A DNA stretch of 47,770 bases from an uncultured Nitrospira sp. (lineage in GTDB: Bacteria; Nitrospirota; Nitrospiria; Nitrospirales; Nitrospiraceae): the NCBI GenBank assembly GCA_902500775.1, contig CABVRZ010000037.1, positions 1 to 47,770 of the forward strand, written 5' to 3'. Below are positions 34,279 through 44,027 of the stretch, in pieces. The position numbers were made by a program, and so were the translations under genes. Under the pieces are notes generated by a model, which did no database searches, was not told the origin of the DNA, and saw only the letters and a list, made by a program, of their open reading frames with translations. Within the stretch, counting starts at the first letter, position 1, and every line of letters starts with the position of its first letter.

Positions 34279-35193
34279 TCAATTTGAGGTCGGTTGTGCC
34301 TGTGGCAATCCGGCCACATAGAGTGGAGGCGGTGTTCCCTGTTTCGGTTCGCCCCAGTAGATGGTGTGGTGAGGGAAGGGAATTTCAATGCCTTTGGCAT
34401 CGAACGTCTTCTTGATCCGGCGATTCATTTCTCGACCGACTCGCCACTGTTTGCTGGGCTGAGTCTTGATCCGGCATTTGATGATCACGGCCGAGTCGGC
34501 GAATTCATCCACACCCAACATATCCAAGGGCTCAAGAATATCGTCTGCAAAGGCAGGGTCTCGGCGCACATCCTCGGCGATCTCACGCAACACCTCCATG
34601 ACGTCATCAACATCTTCCCGATAGGCCACGCCGATGTTGAAGAGATAAAAGGCGTAGAGTTTGGTCATGTTCTTCACTTTGTCGATGACTCCGTTCGGCA
34701 CGATATGCACGTTCCCCGATACATCCCGCAGGACAATAGTCCGAAGTTTTACATCTTCAACCACCCCTCCAACTCCCGCGATCTCGACGATATCTCCGAC
34801 CCGAATCGAATCTTCCAGAAGAATAAAGAACCCCGAAATCACGTCTTTGACCAAACTTTGAGCGCCGAAGCCGATCGCCAATCCTCCAAGCCCCGCCGCA
34901 GCGAGGATCGGCTTCAGGTCGACGCCGACCTCCGACAAAATCATCATGCCCGCCACAGCATGGATGACGACGCGCGCGACATCGCGGATCACAAAGGTCA
35001 AGGTTTTTGCCCGCTTGGCTTGTGCGTCGGTGGGCAATGCGCCTTCGTACATTTTTTGGAATCGTTCCATCGCCCGCATGAGAATCGTGAGTGCGATGGC
35101 CGCCATGGTGATGATAATCATGATGCGCAACCCAGACGCGGCGCCCCATTCGACCAGTCGCTCTATGAATCGCGTGACGTACAGATCCGACAT
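34279..35193 (-). CDS. MscS-type mechanosensitive channel
   Basis: The 304-residue protein begins after AGGAGGTCGGGC. It has an N-terminal membrane region (IMIIITMAAIALTILM, VARVVIHAVAGMMILSEVGV) and the pore-lining TM3 helix ILAAAGLGGLAIGFGAQSLV with the Gly/Ala packing typical of MscS. The cytoplasmic beta domain follows (DSIRVGDIVEIAGVGGVVED, VPNGVIDKVKNMTK) and an alpha/beta C-terminal part. Channels of this family open on membrane tension and release solutes on hypo-osmotic shock. Its place between glgB and treZ supports a role in releasing trehalose-type solutes. Length matches the family. Confidence 0.92.
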   Translation of the reverse strand: MSDLYVTRFIERLVEWGAASGLRIMIIITMAAIALTILMRAMERFQKMYEGALPTDAQAKRAKTLTFVIRDVARVVIHAVAGMMILSEVGVDLKPILAAAGLGGLAIGFGAQSLVKDVISGFFILLEDSIRVGDIVEIAGVGGVVEDVKLRTIVLRDVSGNVHIVPNGVIDKVKNMTKLYAFYLFNIGVAYREDVDDVMEVLREIAEDVRRDPAFADDILEPLDMLGVDEFADSAVIIKCRIKTQPSKQWRVGREMNRRIKKTFDAKGIEIPFPHHTIYWGEPKQGTPPPLYVAGLPQAQPTSN

Positions 35194-35273
35194 GCCCGAC
35201 CTCCTCGCATTAGATGCTTCGTGCTGAATAGAGAACCCAGACTTACCTTGACGCCGTCAATAAGCACTCTCCG

Positions 35274-37151
35274 CTAAGAATATAGAAATACGGCTACTCC
35301 ATAGGCTGGAATCGTGACCGATGTTCCGTGAGAAGAAATAGACAGCGATGTCGGCATCATCTCTTGGCCGGTTCCGCCGAATTCCTTGTCCATGGAGTCA
35401 AGTTGCGAGATCCAGGTGCCGTGCGGTTCGCTCAAGGTCACGGTAACCGGCGAGGTGTTGAACCCAAGTACTAGAAGCGATGCGCCGTCTGTCTCGGTCC
35501 AACGATGAATCAACAGAACCTGTTTCTCTTCGAAGGCCCAGACCTGATGACGCTGTGCCACATGGTTCCCCGCTCTCAGTGACGGCAGGGTTTTTCTGAG
35601 TCGGATCAGAGCTGCGCTCCATCGCAGTATGGCGGCTTGCCGATCATCGAGCCGTTCTCGTTGCAATCGGCTTCGTTCAAACGTCCGGACGTCTTGAGGA
35701 TCCGGAATATCCTCGGGGTTCCACCCGAACGGGGCGAACTCGCGGCGGCGGCCTTGTCTGACCGCTTCGACCAATGCGGGATCTCCATGCTCGATAAAAT
35801 ACTGAAACGGTGCCGTTTCCCCGTACTCCTCTCCCATGAATAGCAACGGGATGTTCGGTGAGAGCAAGACCGCCGCTCGGGCCGCTTTCAGCGCCTCCCA
35901 TGGAAGGCGGGTGCTCAGTCGATCACCGATCGCCCGGTTTCCGATTTGATCGTGATTTTGCGAGAATACGACGAAGCGGAACGGGTGGCATTGTCGCGAC
36001 GAATTCCCATGATGTCGTCGCCGATGAGCCGAGTATCGCGCGCTGTACACAAACCCGTCACGAACTGCCGTGGCCAGATCGGCCAGCCCGTGAAAATCTT
36101 CATAGTATCCCTTCCGCTCATCCGTCAGGACGACCCGCAGGGCATGATGAAAATCGTCGTTCCATTGCCCATCGAGTCCATGCCCTCCGGCTGAAGGAGG
36201 TTCAATGACACGGACATCGTTCAAGTCGCTCTCGGCGATGAGCATCACCTGGCGGTTCAGATGTTGAGCTTGGGCATGAACGGCAGACGCGAGGTCCCGC
36301 AGAATGTGTTGCGCGCTGAAATCAAAAATGCCGTGGATGGCATCCAGCCTGAGCGCATCAATGTGATATTCGGTCACCCAGTAGAGCGCATTGTCGACGA
36401 CATACTGACGGACGGCATCACTGTCCGGGCCGTCATAGTTGATCGCAGATCCCCAGGGCGTTCTGTATCGATCCGTAAAATAGGGGCCGAATTCGCCGAG
36501 ATAGTTTCCTTCCGGTCCCAGATGGTTGTAGACCACATCGAGGATCACGGCGATTCCGGCGGCATGGCAAGCATCCACGAGTCGCTTCAATCCCTCAGGC
36601 CCTCCATAGCTCGACTGAGGCGCGAAGGGAAACACCCCGTCGTACCCCCAATTTCTTCGGCCAGGAAACTCTGCGACCGGCATCAATTCAATCGCGGTGA
36701 TGCCGACGGTATCCCTCAGGTAAGGCAAGTGAGGAATGATCGCCTCGAAGGTGCCTTCCTTCGTAAAGGTCCCGACATGCAATTCGTAGATGATAAACGC
36801 GTCCAACGGCATTCCGTGCCAATCCTTATCTGTCCACTGGAATGCGAGTGGATCGACCACCATCGATGGGCCGTGGACACCGTCCGGCTGAAAGCGGGAG
36901 GCAGGATCAGGTAGTTCCTTGGCTCCATCTAAGAGATAGCGATAGCGGGTTCGAGGTGCAGCTCCTGTCACAACGGTTTCAAAATATCCCCGCTCGTCTC
37001 GCTGCATCGGTGCCGGAGCCTGATTGTGGTCGGCCAGTTTCACTGAAGCAGACTTCGCAGAGGGCGCCCAGACACGAAACCGTACGGCATTACCAGACAG
37101 CGGTGTGGCGCCGATTTTCAAGGACCAATCTTGTTGCGATATCGTCGTCAT
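35274..37151 (-). CDS. treZ: Malto-oligosyltrehalose trehalohydrolase TreZ
   Basis: The protein has about 625 residues from ATG 37151, with GGAGG eleven bases upstream; an ATG at 37178 is an alternative. It has an N-terminal CBM48-like domain (AVRFRVWAPSAKSASVKL) and the GH13 barrel with IYELHVGTFTKEGTFEAI, GVFPFAPQSSYGGPEGL, ALRLDAIHGIFDFS (nucleophile), LIAESDLNDVR (acid/base) and VFSQNHDQIGNR. It cuts trehalose from the maltooligosyltrehalose formed by TreY. The two genes are 10 kb apart here, whereas they are usually adjacent. It is divergent from glgX. Confidence 0.93.
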   Translation of the reverse strand: MTTISQQDWSLKIGATPLSGNAVRFRVWAPSAKSASVKLADHNQAPAPMQRDERGYFETVVTGAAPRTRYRYLLDGAKELPDPASRFQPDGVHGPSMVVDPLAFQWTDKDWHGMPLDAFIIYELHVGTFTKEGTFEAIIPHLPYLRDTVGITAIELMPVAEFPGRRNWGYDGVFPFAPQSSYGGPEGLKRLVDACHAAGIAVILDVVYNHLGPEGNYLGEFGPYFTDRYRTPWGSAINYDGPDSDAVRQYVVDNALYWVTEYHIDALRLDAIHGIFDFSAQHILRDLASAVHAQAQHLNRQVMLIAESDLNDVRVIEPPSAGGHGLDGQWNDDFHHALRVVLTDERKGYYEDFHGLADLATAVRDGFVYSARYSAHRRRHHGNSSRQCHPFRFVVFSQNHDQIGNRAIGDRLSTRLPWEALKAARAAVLLSPNIPLLFMGEEYGETAPFQYFIEHGDPALVEAVRQGRRREFAPFGWNPEDIPDPQDVRTFERSRLQRERLDDRQAAILRWSAALIRLRKTLPSLRAGNHVAQRHQVWAFEEKQVLLIHRWTETDGASLLVLGFNTSPVTVTLSEPHGTWISQLDSMDKEFGGTGQEMMPTSLSISSHGTSVTIPAYGVAVFLYS

Positions 37152-37227
37152 GTTCGTCTCGTCCTCCTTCAGCCCCATTGTGCAGAATTCGCTGGCCGTA
37201 ACCAAGCCCGTGCCGCACTTTCCTTAC

Positions 37228-37256
37228 TTGCGTAGGCTCATCGTCTATCTTATATA
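37228..37256 (+). promoter_or_regulatory. Candidate glgX promoter
   Basis: TTGCGT (37228-37233), a 17-base spacer and TATATA (37251-37256) lie 68 bases before the glgX ATG. The -10 region is duplicated as TTATATAGAGA twice in tandem, giving alternative -10 positions. Confidence 0.4.
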
Positions 37257-37323
37257 GAGACTTATATAGAGAGAGGCTCACGATGTAGAATTGGTCTGCG
37301 AGTCAGTTCGATTGGAGGCACGC

Positions 37324-39456
37324 ATGAGAATTTGGCCAGGGAAACCGTACCCATTGGGTGCGACGTGGGACGGCGAAGGGGTGAACTTCGCGATTTTCTC
37401 GGAACATGCCACAGCTGTGGAACTTTGTTTATTTGATGCGGCCAATTCCATCACGGAATCGCATCGCATCCGCTTGGAAGAGCAGACCGATCAAGTCTGG
37501 CATGCCTACATTCCGGGTCTCTGGCCCGGACAACATTATGGCTATCGAGTCCATGGGGCCTATGTGCCGCAAGAAGGACTGCGGTTCAACCCTAACAAAC
37601 TGTTGATTGACCCTTATGCCAAGTCAATTGCGGGAACGGTCGAATGGTCCGATGCCATGTTCGCTTATCGCCTCGGCGACCAACAAGAGGATCTTTCGTT
37701 CGACACCCGTGACAATGCGGCAAACATTCCGAAGTGTGTGGTGATCGATCAGGCCTTCACCTGGGGAGGAGACCAATCCCCCAAGACTCGGTGGGACCGC
37801 ACTGTCATCTACGAGGTGCATGTCAAAGGTTTCACGGCGCAACACCCGGATGTCCCAGGGCATATGCGTGGAACCTATTCCGCCTTGACTTCCCCGGCTG
37901 TGATCGATCACCTACTGGAGCTTGGCGTCACCGCTGTTGAGCTGCTGCCGATCCATCATTTTGTGCGGGATAAACATCTGGCCGACAACGGCCTGACCAA
38001 CTATTGGGGCTATAACACCATCGGTTTCTTTTCGCCCGATATTCGCTATGCCGTCTCCCCAGTGCGAGGCCGGCACGTTCGGGAATTTAAAACGATGGTG
38101 AAGACGCTTCACAGCTCCGGTATCGAGGTCATTCTTGATGTGGTCTATAACCATACGGCAGAAGGCAACCACCTCGGCCCGACGTTGTCGTTCCGCGGGA
38201 TCGATAATGCGGCCTACTACCGTTTAGTCGACAACGATAGCCGTTACTACATGGACTACACCGGCACCGGGAATACCCTCAACGTCACGCATCCGCGCAC
38301 GCTTCAGCTCATCATGGACAGCCTGCGCTATTGGGTCACGGAAATGCATGTGGATGGGTTCCGATTCGACCTCGCGTCTACCCTGGCAAGGGAGCTGCAC
38401 GCCGTCGATCGACTCAGCGCGTTTTTCGATATCCTGCACCAGGACCCCATTTTGTCGCAGACCAAATTGATTGCCGAGCCCTGGGACGTCGGTGAAGGTG
38501 GCTACCAAGTCGGAAATTTTCCCGTGGGATGGGCCGAATGGAACGGCAAGTATCGGGACACGATTCGCCGATACGTGAAAAGCGACGGAGGACAGGTCGC
38601 CGAGCTGGCCTATCGACTGACCGGCAGCAGCGATCTCTATAGCATGAGCGGGCGCAGGCCGTTCGCCAGCATCAATTTCGTCACCGCGCACGACGGTTTT
38701 ACGCTGAACGATCTCGTGTCCTATAACGAAAAGCACAACGAGGCCAATGGAGAGAACAACCGAGACGGCACAGATGACAATGCCAGCTGGAACTGCGGGG
38801 TCGAAGGTCCGACGACTGATCCTGCCGTTCTTGAGTTGCGGGAGCGCCAAAAACGGAATTTCCTCGCGCTCCTGTTTCTCTCTCAAGGGGTCCCCATGCT
38901 CTGCGGAGGAGATGAGATCGGACGCACGCAACAGGGGAACAACAACGCCTACTGCCAGGACAACGAGATCAGCTGGTTCAACTGGACGCTCGATCGCGCG
39001 CAACTCGACCTGCTGGATTTTGTGAAACGACTGATCGCGCTTCGAAAACAACAACCGGTTCTGCGCCGCCGCCGCTTCTTCCAGGGACGTCACATCAGAG
39101 GGTCCGAAGTCAAAGACCTCTCATGGTTCAAGCCGGACGGCAAGGAAATGACGGACGAGGATTGGAATGCAGGGTATGCGAGATCGCTTGGACTCAGGCT
39201 TGCCGGCGATGCGATCGCTGAGCGAGACGAAAAAGGACGACCGATCTCCGGCGCGACATTATTGATTCTGTTGAACTCGAACCATGCGCCGTTGGCGTTC
39301 ACGTTACCGGCTCATAAACGAGGCATCCGTTGGCAGCCTCTCCTCAATACCGCGGTTGCACTCGAGTCCGAAACGACCGGCACCCTTTTAAAAGGAGGGG
39401 AACCCTATGCGATGGAGGCGCGATCCATTGCCGTGCTGCAGCTGAATGAAAAATAG
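37324..39456 (+). CDS. glgX: Glycogen debranching enzyme GlgX
   Basis: The 710-residue protein starts at ATG 37324 behind GGAGGCACGC. It opens with an isoamylase-type CBM48 ([20 protein letters not shown]). The GH13_11 barrel follows: [51 protein letters not shown] (nucleophile), [19 protein letters not shown] (acid/base), [19 protein letters not shown]. GlgX hydrolyses alpha-1,6 branch bonds, releasing malto-oligosaccharides for TreY or MalQ. Length fits GlgX. It converges with the sugar-importer operon. Confidence 0.95.
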   Translation: MRIWPGKPYPLGATWDGEGVNFAIFSEHATAVELCLFDAANSITESHRIRLEEQTDQVWHAYIPGLWPGQHYGYRVHGAYVPQEGLRFNPNKLLIDPYAKSIAGTVEWSDAMFAYRLGDQQEDLSFDTRDNAANIPKCVVIDQAFTWGGDQSPKTRWDRTVIYEVHVKGFTAQHPDVPGHMRGTYSALTSPAVIDHLLELGVTAVELLPIHHFVRDKHLADNGLTNYWGYNTIGFFSPDIRYAVSPVRGRHVREFKTMVKTLHSSGIEVILDVVYNHTAEGNHLGPTLSFRGIDNAAYYRLVDNDSRYYMDYTGTGNTLNVTHPRTLQLIMDSLRYWVTEMHVDGFRFDLASTLARELHAVDRLSAFFDILHQDPILSQTKLIAEPWDVGEGGYQVGNFPVGWAEWNGKYRDTIRRYVKSDGGQVAELAYRLTGSSDLYSMSGRRPFASINFVTAHDGFTLNDLVSYNEKHNEANGENNRDGTDDNASWNCGVEGPTTDPAVLELRERQKRNFLALLFLSQGVPMLCGGDEIGRTQQGNNNAYCQDNEISWFNWTLDRAQLDLLDFVKRLIALRKQQPVLRRRRFFQGRHIRGSEVKDLSWFKPDGKEMTDEDWNAGYARSLGLRLAGDAIAERDEKGRPISGATLLILLNSNHAPLAFTLPAHKRGIRWQPLLNTAVALESETTGTLLKGGEPYAMEARSIAVLQLNEK

Positions 39457-39463
39457 TCATTCT

Positions 39464-39489
39464 GTCATGGAGCGGATCCGCTTCATGAC
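39464..39489. terminator. Palindromic hairpin between converging glgX and importer genes
   Basis: A 26-bp near-perfect palindrome, 12-base arms with one mismatch around AT, lies 8 bases after the glgX stop and 33 bases from the malK-like stop. It has no adjacent T run. A bidirectional terminator is the likely role. Confidence 0.5.
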
Positions 39490-39522
39490 GCAGATCTTGC
39501 AAAAACGGCGCACCCACCGTCT

Positions 39523-40623
39523 CTAGGCTGAATGGATTCTTTGTCCGGTCGCCCGATCAAAGAGATGAACGGGTGACCGGCCTACCGACACAGAAACCAT
39601 ATCTCCCACGTTCGGCACGAAGTCGACCTCGGCCAATCCAATGACCGTGATATCTTGGGCGTCATGAAGATCCACCGTGACCCACATTCCGGCTCCTGCT
39701 GGCTCGACTAATCGAACGACCCCGGACACCGTCTCTTCTCCTGTTACTGCAGTGGGTGTAATGGCCACCGCTTCCGGCCTGATTCCCATGGTAAGGGGTT
39801 GATCAAGAAGATGCGATGATCTCGTCTCCGAGAACGGCAGTCCAAGGGGTCCGGCTTGAAGCGTCTGGTTCTCACGATGCGCGTCAAGAAGGTTCATTGG
39901 TGGATAGCCCATGAATCCAGCGACAAACACGTTGGCGGGGCGTGCATAAATCTCATGAGGGTGGTCGATTTGTTGCACCTCTCCGCGATTGAAGACCACG
40001 AGTCGATCGGCCAACGTCATCGCCTCCGTCTGATCATGCGTCACATAGATCGTGGTGATCTTGAGCTCTTCGTGCAATCGCCGCAGTTCCGCACGCATCG
40101 CCCCTCGCAGCTTTGCATCGAGATTCGATAGCGGTTCGTCCATCAAAAATACCCTTGGCTTCCTGATGAGCGCCCGACCGAGCGCCACACGTTGTCGCTG
40201 GCCGCCAGACAGTTCGCGCGGTTTTCGATCGAGCAACGGGCCTAATCCAAGAAATCCGGCTACTTTCTGAACTTCTTCTTCGATGCGGCGCCGATCAAAC
40301 CCATGCCTGCGCTTCGTCACCTCAAGAGGGAACGCAAGATTGCCGCGTACCGTCATGTGCGGATAGAGCGCGTAACTCTGGAAGACGAGCGCGATGTCAC
40401 GCTCTCTCGGCTCTAATCCAGTCACATCGTCTCCGTCAAACAAGATGCGGCCGGACGTCGGTTGATCCAACCCGGCGAGGAGATTCAGTAACGTCGACTT
40501 TCCGCATCCCGATGGACCCACGATCGCAAAGAGCTCTCCTTCGTTGATTGTCAGCGTCACATCGGGGAGCACATGTGTCGTGCCGTATCGTTTCGAGAGA
40601 TGATCCAATCGTACTTCCGCCAT
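39523..40623 (-). CDS. Sugar ABC importer ATPase (MalK/UgpC/SugC type)
   Basis: The 366-residue protein starts at ATG 40623, with AAGGGG upstream; an open extension to 40743 overlaps the permease gene and is not used. It has Walker A GPSGCGKST, the Q loop VFQSYALYPHMT, signature LSGGQRQRVALGRA, Walker B VFLMDEPLSNLD and the switch HDQTEAMTLADR. The C-terminal regulatory/TOBE part contains MGIRPEAVAITP. It powers the two permeases encoded just upstream. This CUT1-type ATPase subfamily serves maltose, trehalose and glycerol-phosphate importers; the sugar cannot be fixed from sequence. Confidence 0.9.
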   Translation of the reverse strand: MAEVRLDHLSKRYGTTHVLPDVTLTINEGELFAIVGPSGCGKSTLLNLLAGLDQPTSGRILFDGDDVTGLEPRERDIALVFQSYALYPHMTVRGNLAFPLEVTKRRHGFDRRRIEEEVQKVAGFLGLGPLLDRKPRELSGGQRQRVALGRALIRKPRVFLMDEPLSNLDAKLRGAMRAELRRLHEELKITTIYVTHDQTEAMTLADRLVVFNRGEVQQIDHPHEIYARPANVFVAGFMGYPPMNLLDAHRENQTLQAGPLGLPFSETRSSHLLDQPLTMGIRPEAVAITPTAVTGEETVSGVVRLVEPAGAGMWVTVDLHDAQDITVIGLAEVDFVPNVGDMVSVSVGRSPVHLFDRATGQRIHSA

Positions 40624-40628
40624 TGTCG

Positions 40629-41492
40629 TTACCCCTTTACACTCCCGGCCGTTAACCCGGCCACGATGTGTCGTTGAAATAAAATGGCTAAGGCTCCCAC
40701 GGGAAGTGTCACCACAAGAGAGGCTGCCGCGATATCGCCCCATGGGATTTCATAGAGCCCAGGAAATAACGCGATTGCGACCGGAGCCGTTCGTGCTGAA
40801 TCACTGGCCGTGAGGGTCAAGGCGAACATGAATTCGTTCCATGAGAAAATGAACACCAACAATGCCGCAACGGCGAGTCCTGGGCGTGCCAACGGGAAAA
40901 AGATCGTGAGCAGCGCTCGAAGCGGTGTACAGCCGTCGACACGAGCGGCGTAGTACAACTCCGCGGGCAATTGCCGAAAGAAACTCGTCAAAAGCCAGAC
41001 GGCGAGGGGAAGTGAGTACACCGCATGAGTGAGTCCCACGGCCATCAGCGTGTCTCGCAGGCCGAGCTCACGCATCAATAAATACAAGGGGCTGATCACC
41101 GCGATCGGCGGGAACATTGAGGTCGACAGCACCAACCCAAGAATGATCGGCTTGCCTGCGATCGGGAGTCGTGCCAACGCAAACGCACAAAAGGTTCCCA
41201 CCACGATGGAGATCACGGTGGCGCTGGCCGCGACCACCAGACTATTCATCAGCGACTGGGCGATCGGAGATCCAAATAAGACCCGCTCATAATGGGAGAG
41301 CGTCAGTTGCTCTGGGAAAATCGGCGGTATTCGCACAAGGTCCTGATCGAGTTTGACAGACGTCACCGCCTGCCAGAGGATCGGCCCAAGGCAGAAGAGG
41401 CCCACAGACAGGACGATGCCTACCTTCAGACTGATCTGCCGCAGGGTTCTCACCTTGTCGTGTCGTCGACCGTCCATCGCTTCCGACATCAC
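40629..41492 (-). CDS. Sugar ABC permease (MalG/SugB type)
   Basis: The 287-residue protein has six membrane helices, beginning VGIVLSVGLFCLGPILW, and the EAA-like coupling loop ELYYAARVDGCTPLRALLTI that docks on the ATPase. It starts at GTG 41492 or ATG 41489, overlapping the stop of the other permease gene (TGATG), so the two are translationally coupled. Length is normal for CUT1 family inner permeases. Five bases separate its stop from the ATPase start. Confidence 0.9.
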   Translation of the reverse strand: MMSEAMDGRRHDKVRTLRQISLKVGIVLSVGLFCLGPILWQAVTSVKLDQDLVRIPPIFPEQLTLSHYERVLFGSPIAQSLMNSLVVAASATVISIVVGTFCAFALARLPIAGKPIILGLVLSTSMFPPIAVISPLYLLMRELGLRDTLMAVGLTHAVYSLPLAVWLLTSFFRQLPAELYYAARVDGCTPLRALLTIFFPLARPGLAVAALLVFIFSWNEFMFALTLTASDSARTAPVAIALFPGLYEIPWGDIAAASLVVTLPVGALAILFQRHIVAGLTAGSVKG

Positions 41493-42427
41493 ACACCGTC
41501 CTCAAAATGGCGTCGCAATAGAAATAAATACAGCGCGGTGAGGCCTGCCACGATAATGAACATCGCCGTCGCCAACGCGGAGCCATACCCAAATTGCAGG
41601 GTCTGAAACAATGTTTTGTACGCATAAATCGACAGGGTTTCAGTTGTGTTGCCGGGACCGCCGCCCGTCAGCACGAACACCGCATCGAACACGCGCACCG
41701 CGTCCATCGTCCGAAACACGAGCACGATCACGATGATGGGCATCAACAGAGGAAGCGTGATCCGGCGAAACCGTTCCCATGGCCCGGCACCGTCGACCTT
41801 GGCCGCAGCGTACAGGTCTTGAGGTAAGGCTTTCAGCCCCGCCAACAACAATAAGGCCGCGAACGGTGTCGTTTTCCAGACATCCATGACGACGGCCGCA
41901 TGGATCGCCCAATCCGGATCGGCGAGCCAATCGATCGGGGCATTGATTAATCCGACCTGGAGAAGCAGATAATTCAGCAGGCCGTAATCCGGTTGATAGA
42001 GCCACAGCCAGATTTGAGCCGACACCACGGTCGGAACCGCCCAGGGCAAGAGGATCATCACTTGCCCCCATTGCGACGATCGCCCTGGTTGGCTCGTCAG
42101 CCGATCCAGCAACAACGCCATGCCGAACCCCAACACCAATTCAGCGGTGATCGAGAGCGTCGTAAAATACAGCGTGACTCGGCACGCGGCCCAAAACCGA
42201 TCGTCGCTCCACAACTGGACATAATTTGCTGCACCGATAAATTCATCGATGCCGAACACCGGCATGCGACGGTACAGACTCAACCACACGGCCGCTCCGA
42301 TCGGAGCGAGCGCGACGAACCCAAGCAGCACAAACGCTGGAGCCGCCAAGAGATAGCCCCAGGCTCGCTCGGATAGGTGACTCACGCGTCTGATCCCTCC
42401 TGCTCTTGTCGAGTGTGGCTCTGTCAC
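41489..42427 (-). CDS. Sugar ABC permease (MalF/SugA type)
   Basis: The 312-residue protein has six membrane helices (YLLAAPAFVLLGFVALAPIG, VMILLPWAVPTVVSAQIWLW) and the coupling loop DLYAAAKVDGAGPWERFRRI. The start GTG (42427) overlaps the stop of the substrate-binding protein by four bases (GTGA). Compact MalF-like proteins of this size, without a large periplasmic insert, occur in trehalose and other CUT1 importers such as SugA and ThuF. It pairs with the following permease to form the channel. Confidence 0.9.
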   Translation of the reverse strand: MTEPHSTRAGGIRRVSHLSERAWGYLLAAPAFVLLGFVALAPIGAAVWLSLYRRMPVFGIDEFIGAANYVQLWSDDRFWAACRVTLYFTTLSITAELVLGFGMALLLDRLTSQPGRSSQWGQVMILLPWAVPTVVSAQIWLWLYQPDYGLLNYLLLQVGLINAPIDWLADPDWAIHAAVVMDVWKTTPFAALLLLAGLKALPQDLYAAAKVDGAGPWERFRRITLPLLMPIIVIVLVFRTMDAVRVFDAVFVLTGGGPGNTTETLSIYAYKTLFQTLQFGYGSALATAMFIIVAGLTALYLFLLRRHFEDGV

Positions 42428-43836
42428 TGTCGTGCTCCGATGACCGGAGACTCGTCGCCGTTCGCATACCGATCGGCTTGACGGCGAACCGCGTTCAGCA
42501 CCTCTCGCGGTGTTTTTCGTCCCACGACAAGGGCGCTGACTTCCGGCTGAGCGGCTTGAGACAGCAGGATGTAAGAAGGTGTCACCGGACGAGGCTGTGA
42601 CTGGAGAAGCGTCGGATAGAGAGCCGTCAGTTCCGGTCTGGCTTCGAGTACCGGTGCGTCCGAATACAATGCCCGGCGTGTCGGGTTATACCCCAGCTTG
42701 ACGGCGATCAGACGCTGGGTCTCCGGTGAGGTGAGGAACCGGATGAGCTCACCAGCCATCTGTCGTCGAGGAGATTTTTCCGCGACCGCTAGCAACCATC
42801 CGCCCAGGACCGGCGCCCCGGTATGACCGGGCACGGACGGAAGCGGCACCATACCGATCTTTCCACGGACGGGAGAGCCCTGGCGTTGCAACAACGGCCA
42901 TGCATAGGGCCAGTTGCGCATGAAAACTGCCCGACCGGCGCCGAAGATTTGGCGAGTCGATTCTTCATCGGCCATGCTGGTCGATGGAGGACTAATGTTG
43001 TACGTTGAAATCGTATCGCGTAAGAATTGAAGACCGCGCTCGGCCTGATCGAGATCCCCTGTCCACAAATCCGTTCCGTAACTTCTCAGCACATCGAGCG
43101 TCGTGCAGATTAATCCTTCATATTGCTTTCCTTGCCACACGAATCCCGACAATTGGCGATCTTGTTCTGCGTTCACGATCAACGTTGCCGCATGGACCAA
43201 ATCGTCCCAGGTTGAGGGAGCTGTGAGACCATAGCGGTCGAGCAAATCTTGCCGGTAGTACAGCATGCCCGCATCGATATACCAAGGCACGGCATAGAGT
43301 CGTCCTTCAAATGTTGCCGCCTCGATCGCACTCGGGAAAAAGGCCCCTTGTTCGCCCATCGGTACGATGTCATCCAGCCGACCGACCCAACCAGCCTTGG
43401 CGAATTCCTGTACCCAGACGGTATCGATGGCCAACAGATCGAACGGCGCTTTTCCCCCATCTAAATTCATTGCATAGTATTGATGTTGTTGATCCGACGA
43501 CGACGGCAACAGCTCTTCGCGGACGATCAGACCGGGATGGCGTTGTTCAAACTCATGGAGTAGGCTCGGCAGGACCGTCTCGTCACCGGATAATTTTCCG
43601 TGTTTAAAGACCAACACGGTGGAGGGAGAGGCGGACTCTTGTCCACCTTGCAGACAGCCGAATGCCGTCAAGGCCCAAATGGACAGAACAACGCCGGTCA
43701 GCATTGGCGGCACGCGTCGTTCCGCTCGAAGCTGTGCGTTTGTGCCGACATTCACCACGCCACCGTCTTCGTTTCCACGCGATGCCGGTGGCATCGGTGC
43801 TGCGAAGATATGGTGAAGCTGTGTCATCATGGTCAT
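42424..43836 (-). CDS. Sugar-binding lipoprotein (LpqY/MalE type)
   Basis: The frame is 470 residues, with the lipoprotein signal VVLSIWALTAFGC ending in Cys61. The true start is therefore probably internal (a GTG around codons 27-42), and the coordinates give the longest form. The mature protein is a family 1 solute-binding protein: VLVFKHGKLSGDETVLPSLL, LLAIDTVWVQEFAKAGWV, FEGRLYAVPWYIDAGMLYYR and GAPVLGGWLLAVAEKS. It captures the sugar outside the inner membrane for the two permeases. Resemblance to trehalose/maltose binders is general. The link with trehalose comes from its place beside the trehalose locus. Confidence 0.85.
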   Translation of the reverse strand: MTMMTQLHHIFAAPMPPASRGNEDGGVVNVGTNAQLRAERRVPPMLTGVVLSIWALTAFGCLQGGQESASPSTVLVFKHGKLSGDETVLPSLLHEFEQRHPGLIVREELLPSSSDQQHQYYAMNLDGGKAPFDLLAIDTVWVQEFAKAGWVGRLDDIVPMGEQGAFFPSAIEAATFEGRLYAVPWYIDAGMLYYRQDLLDRYGLTAPSTWDDLVHAATLIVNAEQDRQLSGFVWQGKQYEGLICTTLDVLRSYGTDLWTGDLDQAERGLQFLRDTISTYNISPPSTSMADEESTRQIFGAGRAVFMRNWPYAWPLLQRQGSPVRGKIGMVPLPSVPGHTGAPVLGGWLLAVAEKSPRRQMAGELIRFLTSPETQRLIAVKLGYNPTRRALYSDAPVLEARPELTALYPTLLQSQPRPVTPSYILLSQAAQPEVSALVVGRKTPREVLNAVRRQADRYANGDESPVIGARQ

Positions 43837-43982
43837 CGTCAGGATGGCATATTCCCGACGCTTATCCTACATGGAATATTTGGGAAGATTTCGCAGAACG
43901 CCCAGGCTAAGCAATCTTGCACAATCATGAGCGTGCGACAGATCGGCCTGTCGATGATTCACAGATGGTCCTGTTGACCTGT

Positions 43983-43988
43983 TATACT
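43983..43988 (+). promoter_or_regulatory. Candidate -10 element (TATACT) for tldD
   Basis: TATACT lies 40 bases before the tldD start; the -35 region is weak (TTCACA, 19-base spacer). Plausible start point for the tldD-tldE unit. Confidence 0.35.
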
Positions 43989-44027
43989 GATTCGACTCTC
44001 CATCCGTTCATGCGAGGACAGGGTTGC

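Noticed and set aside
34294..35277. Plus-strand frame of 327 codons
   Set aside because: Antisense to a clear MscS gene.
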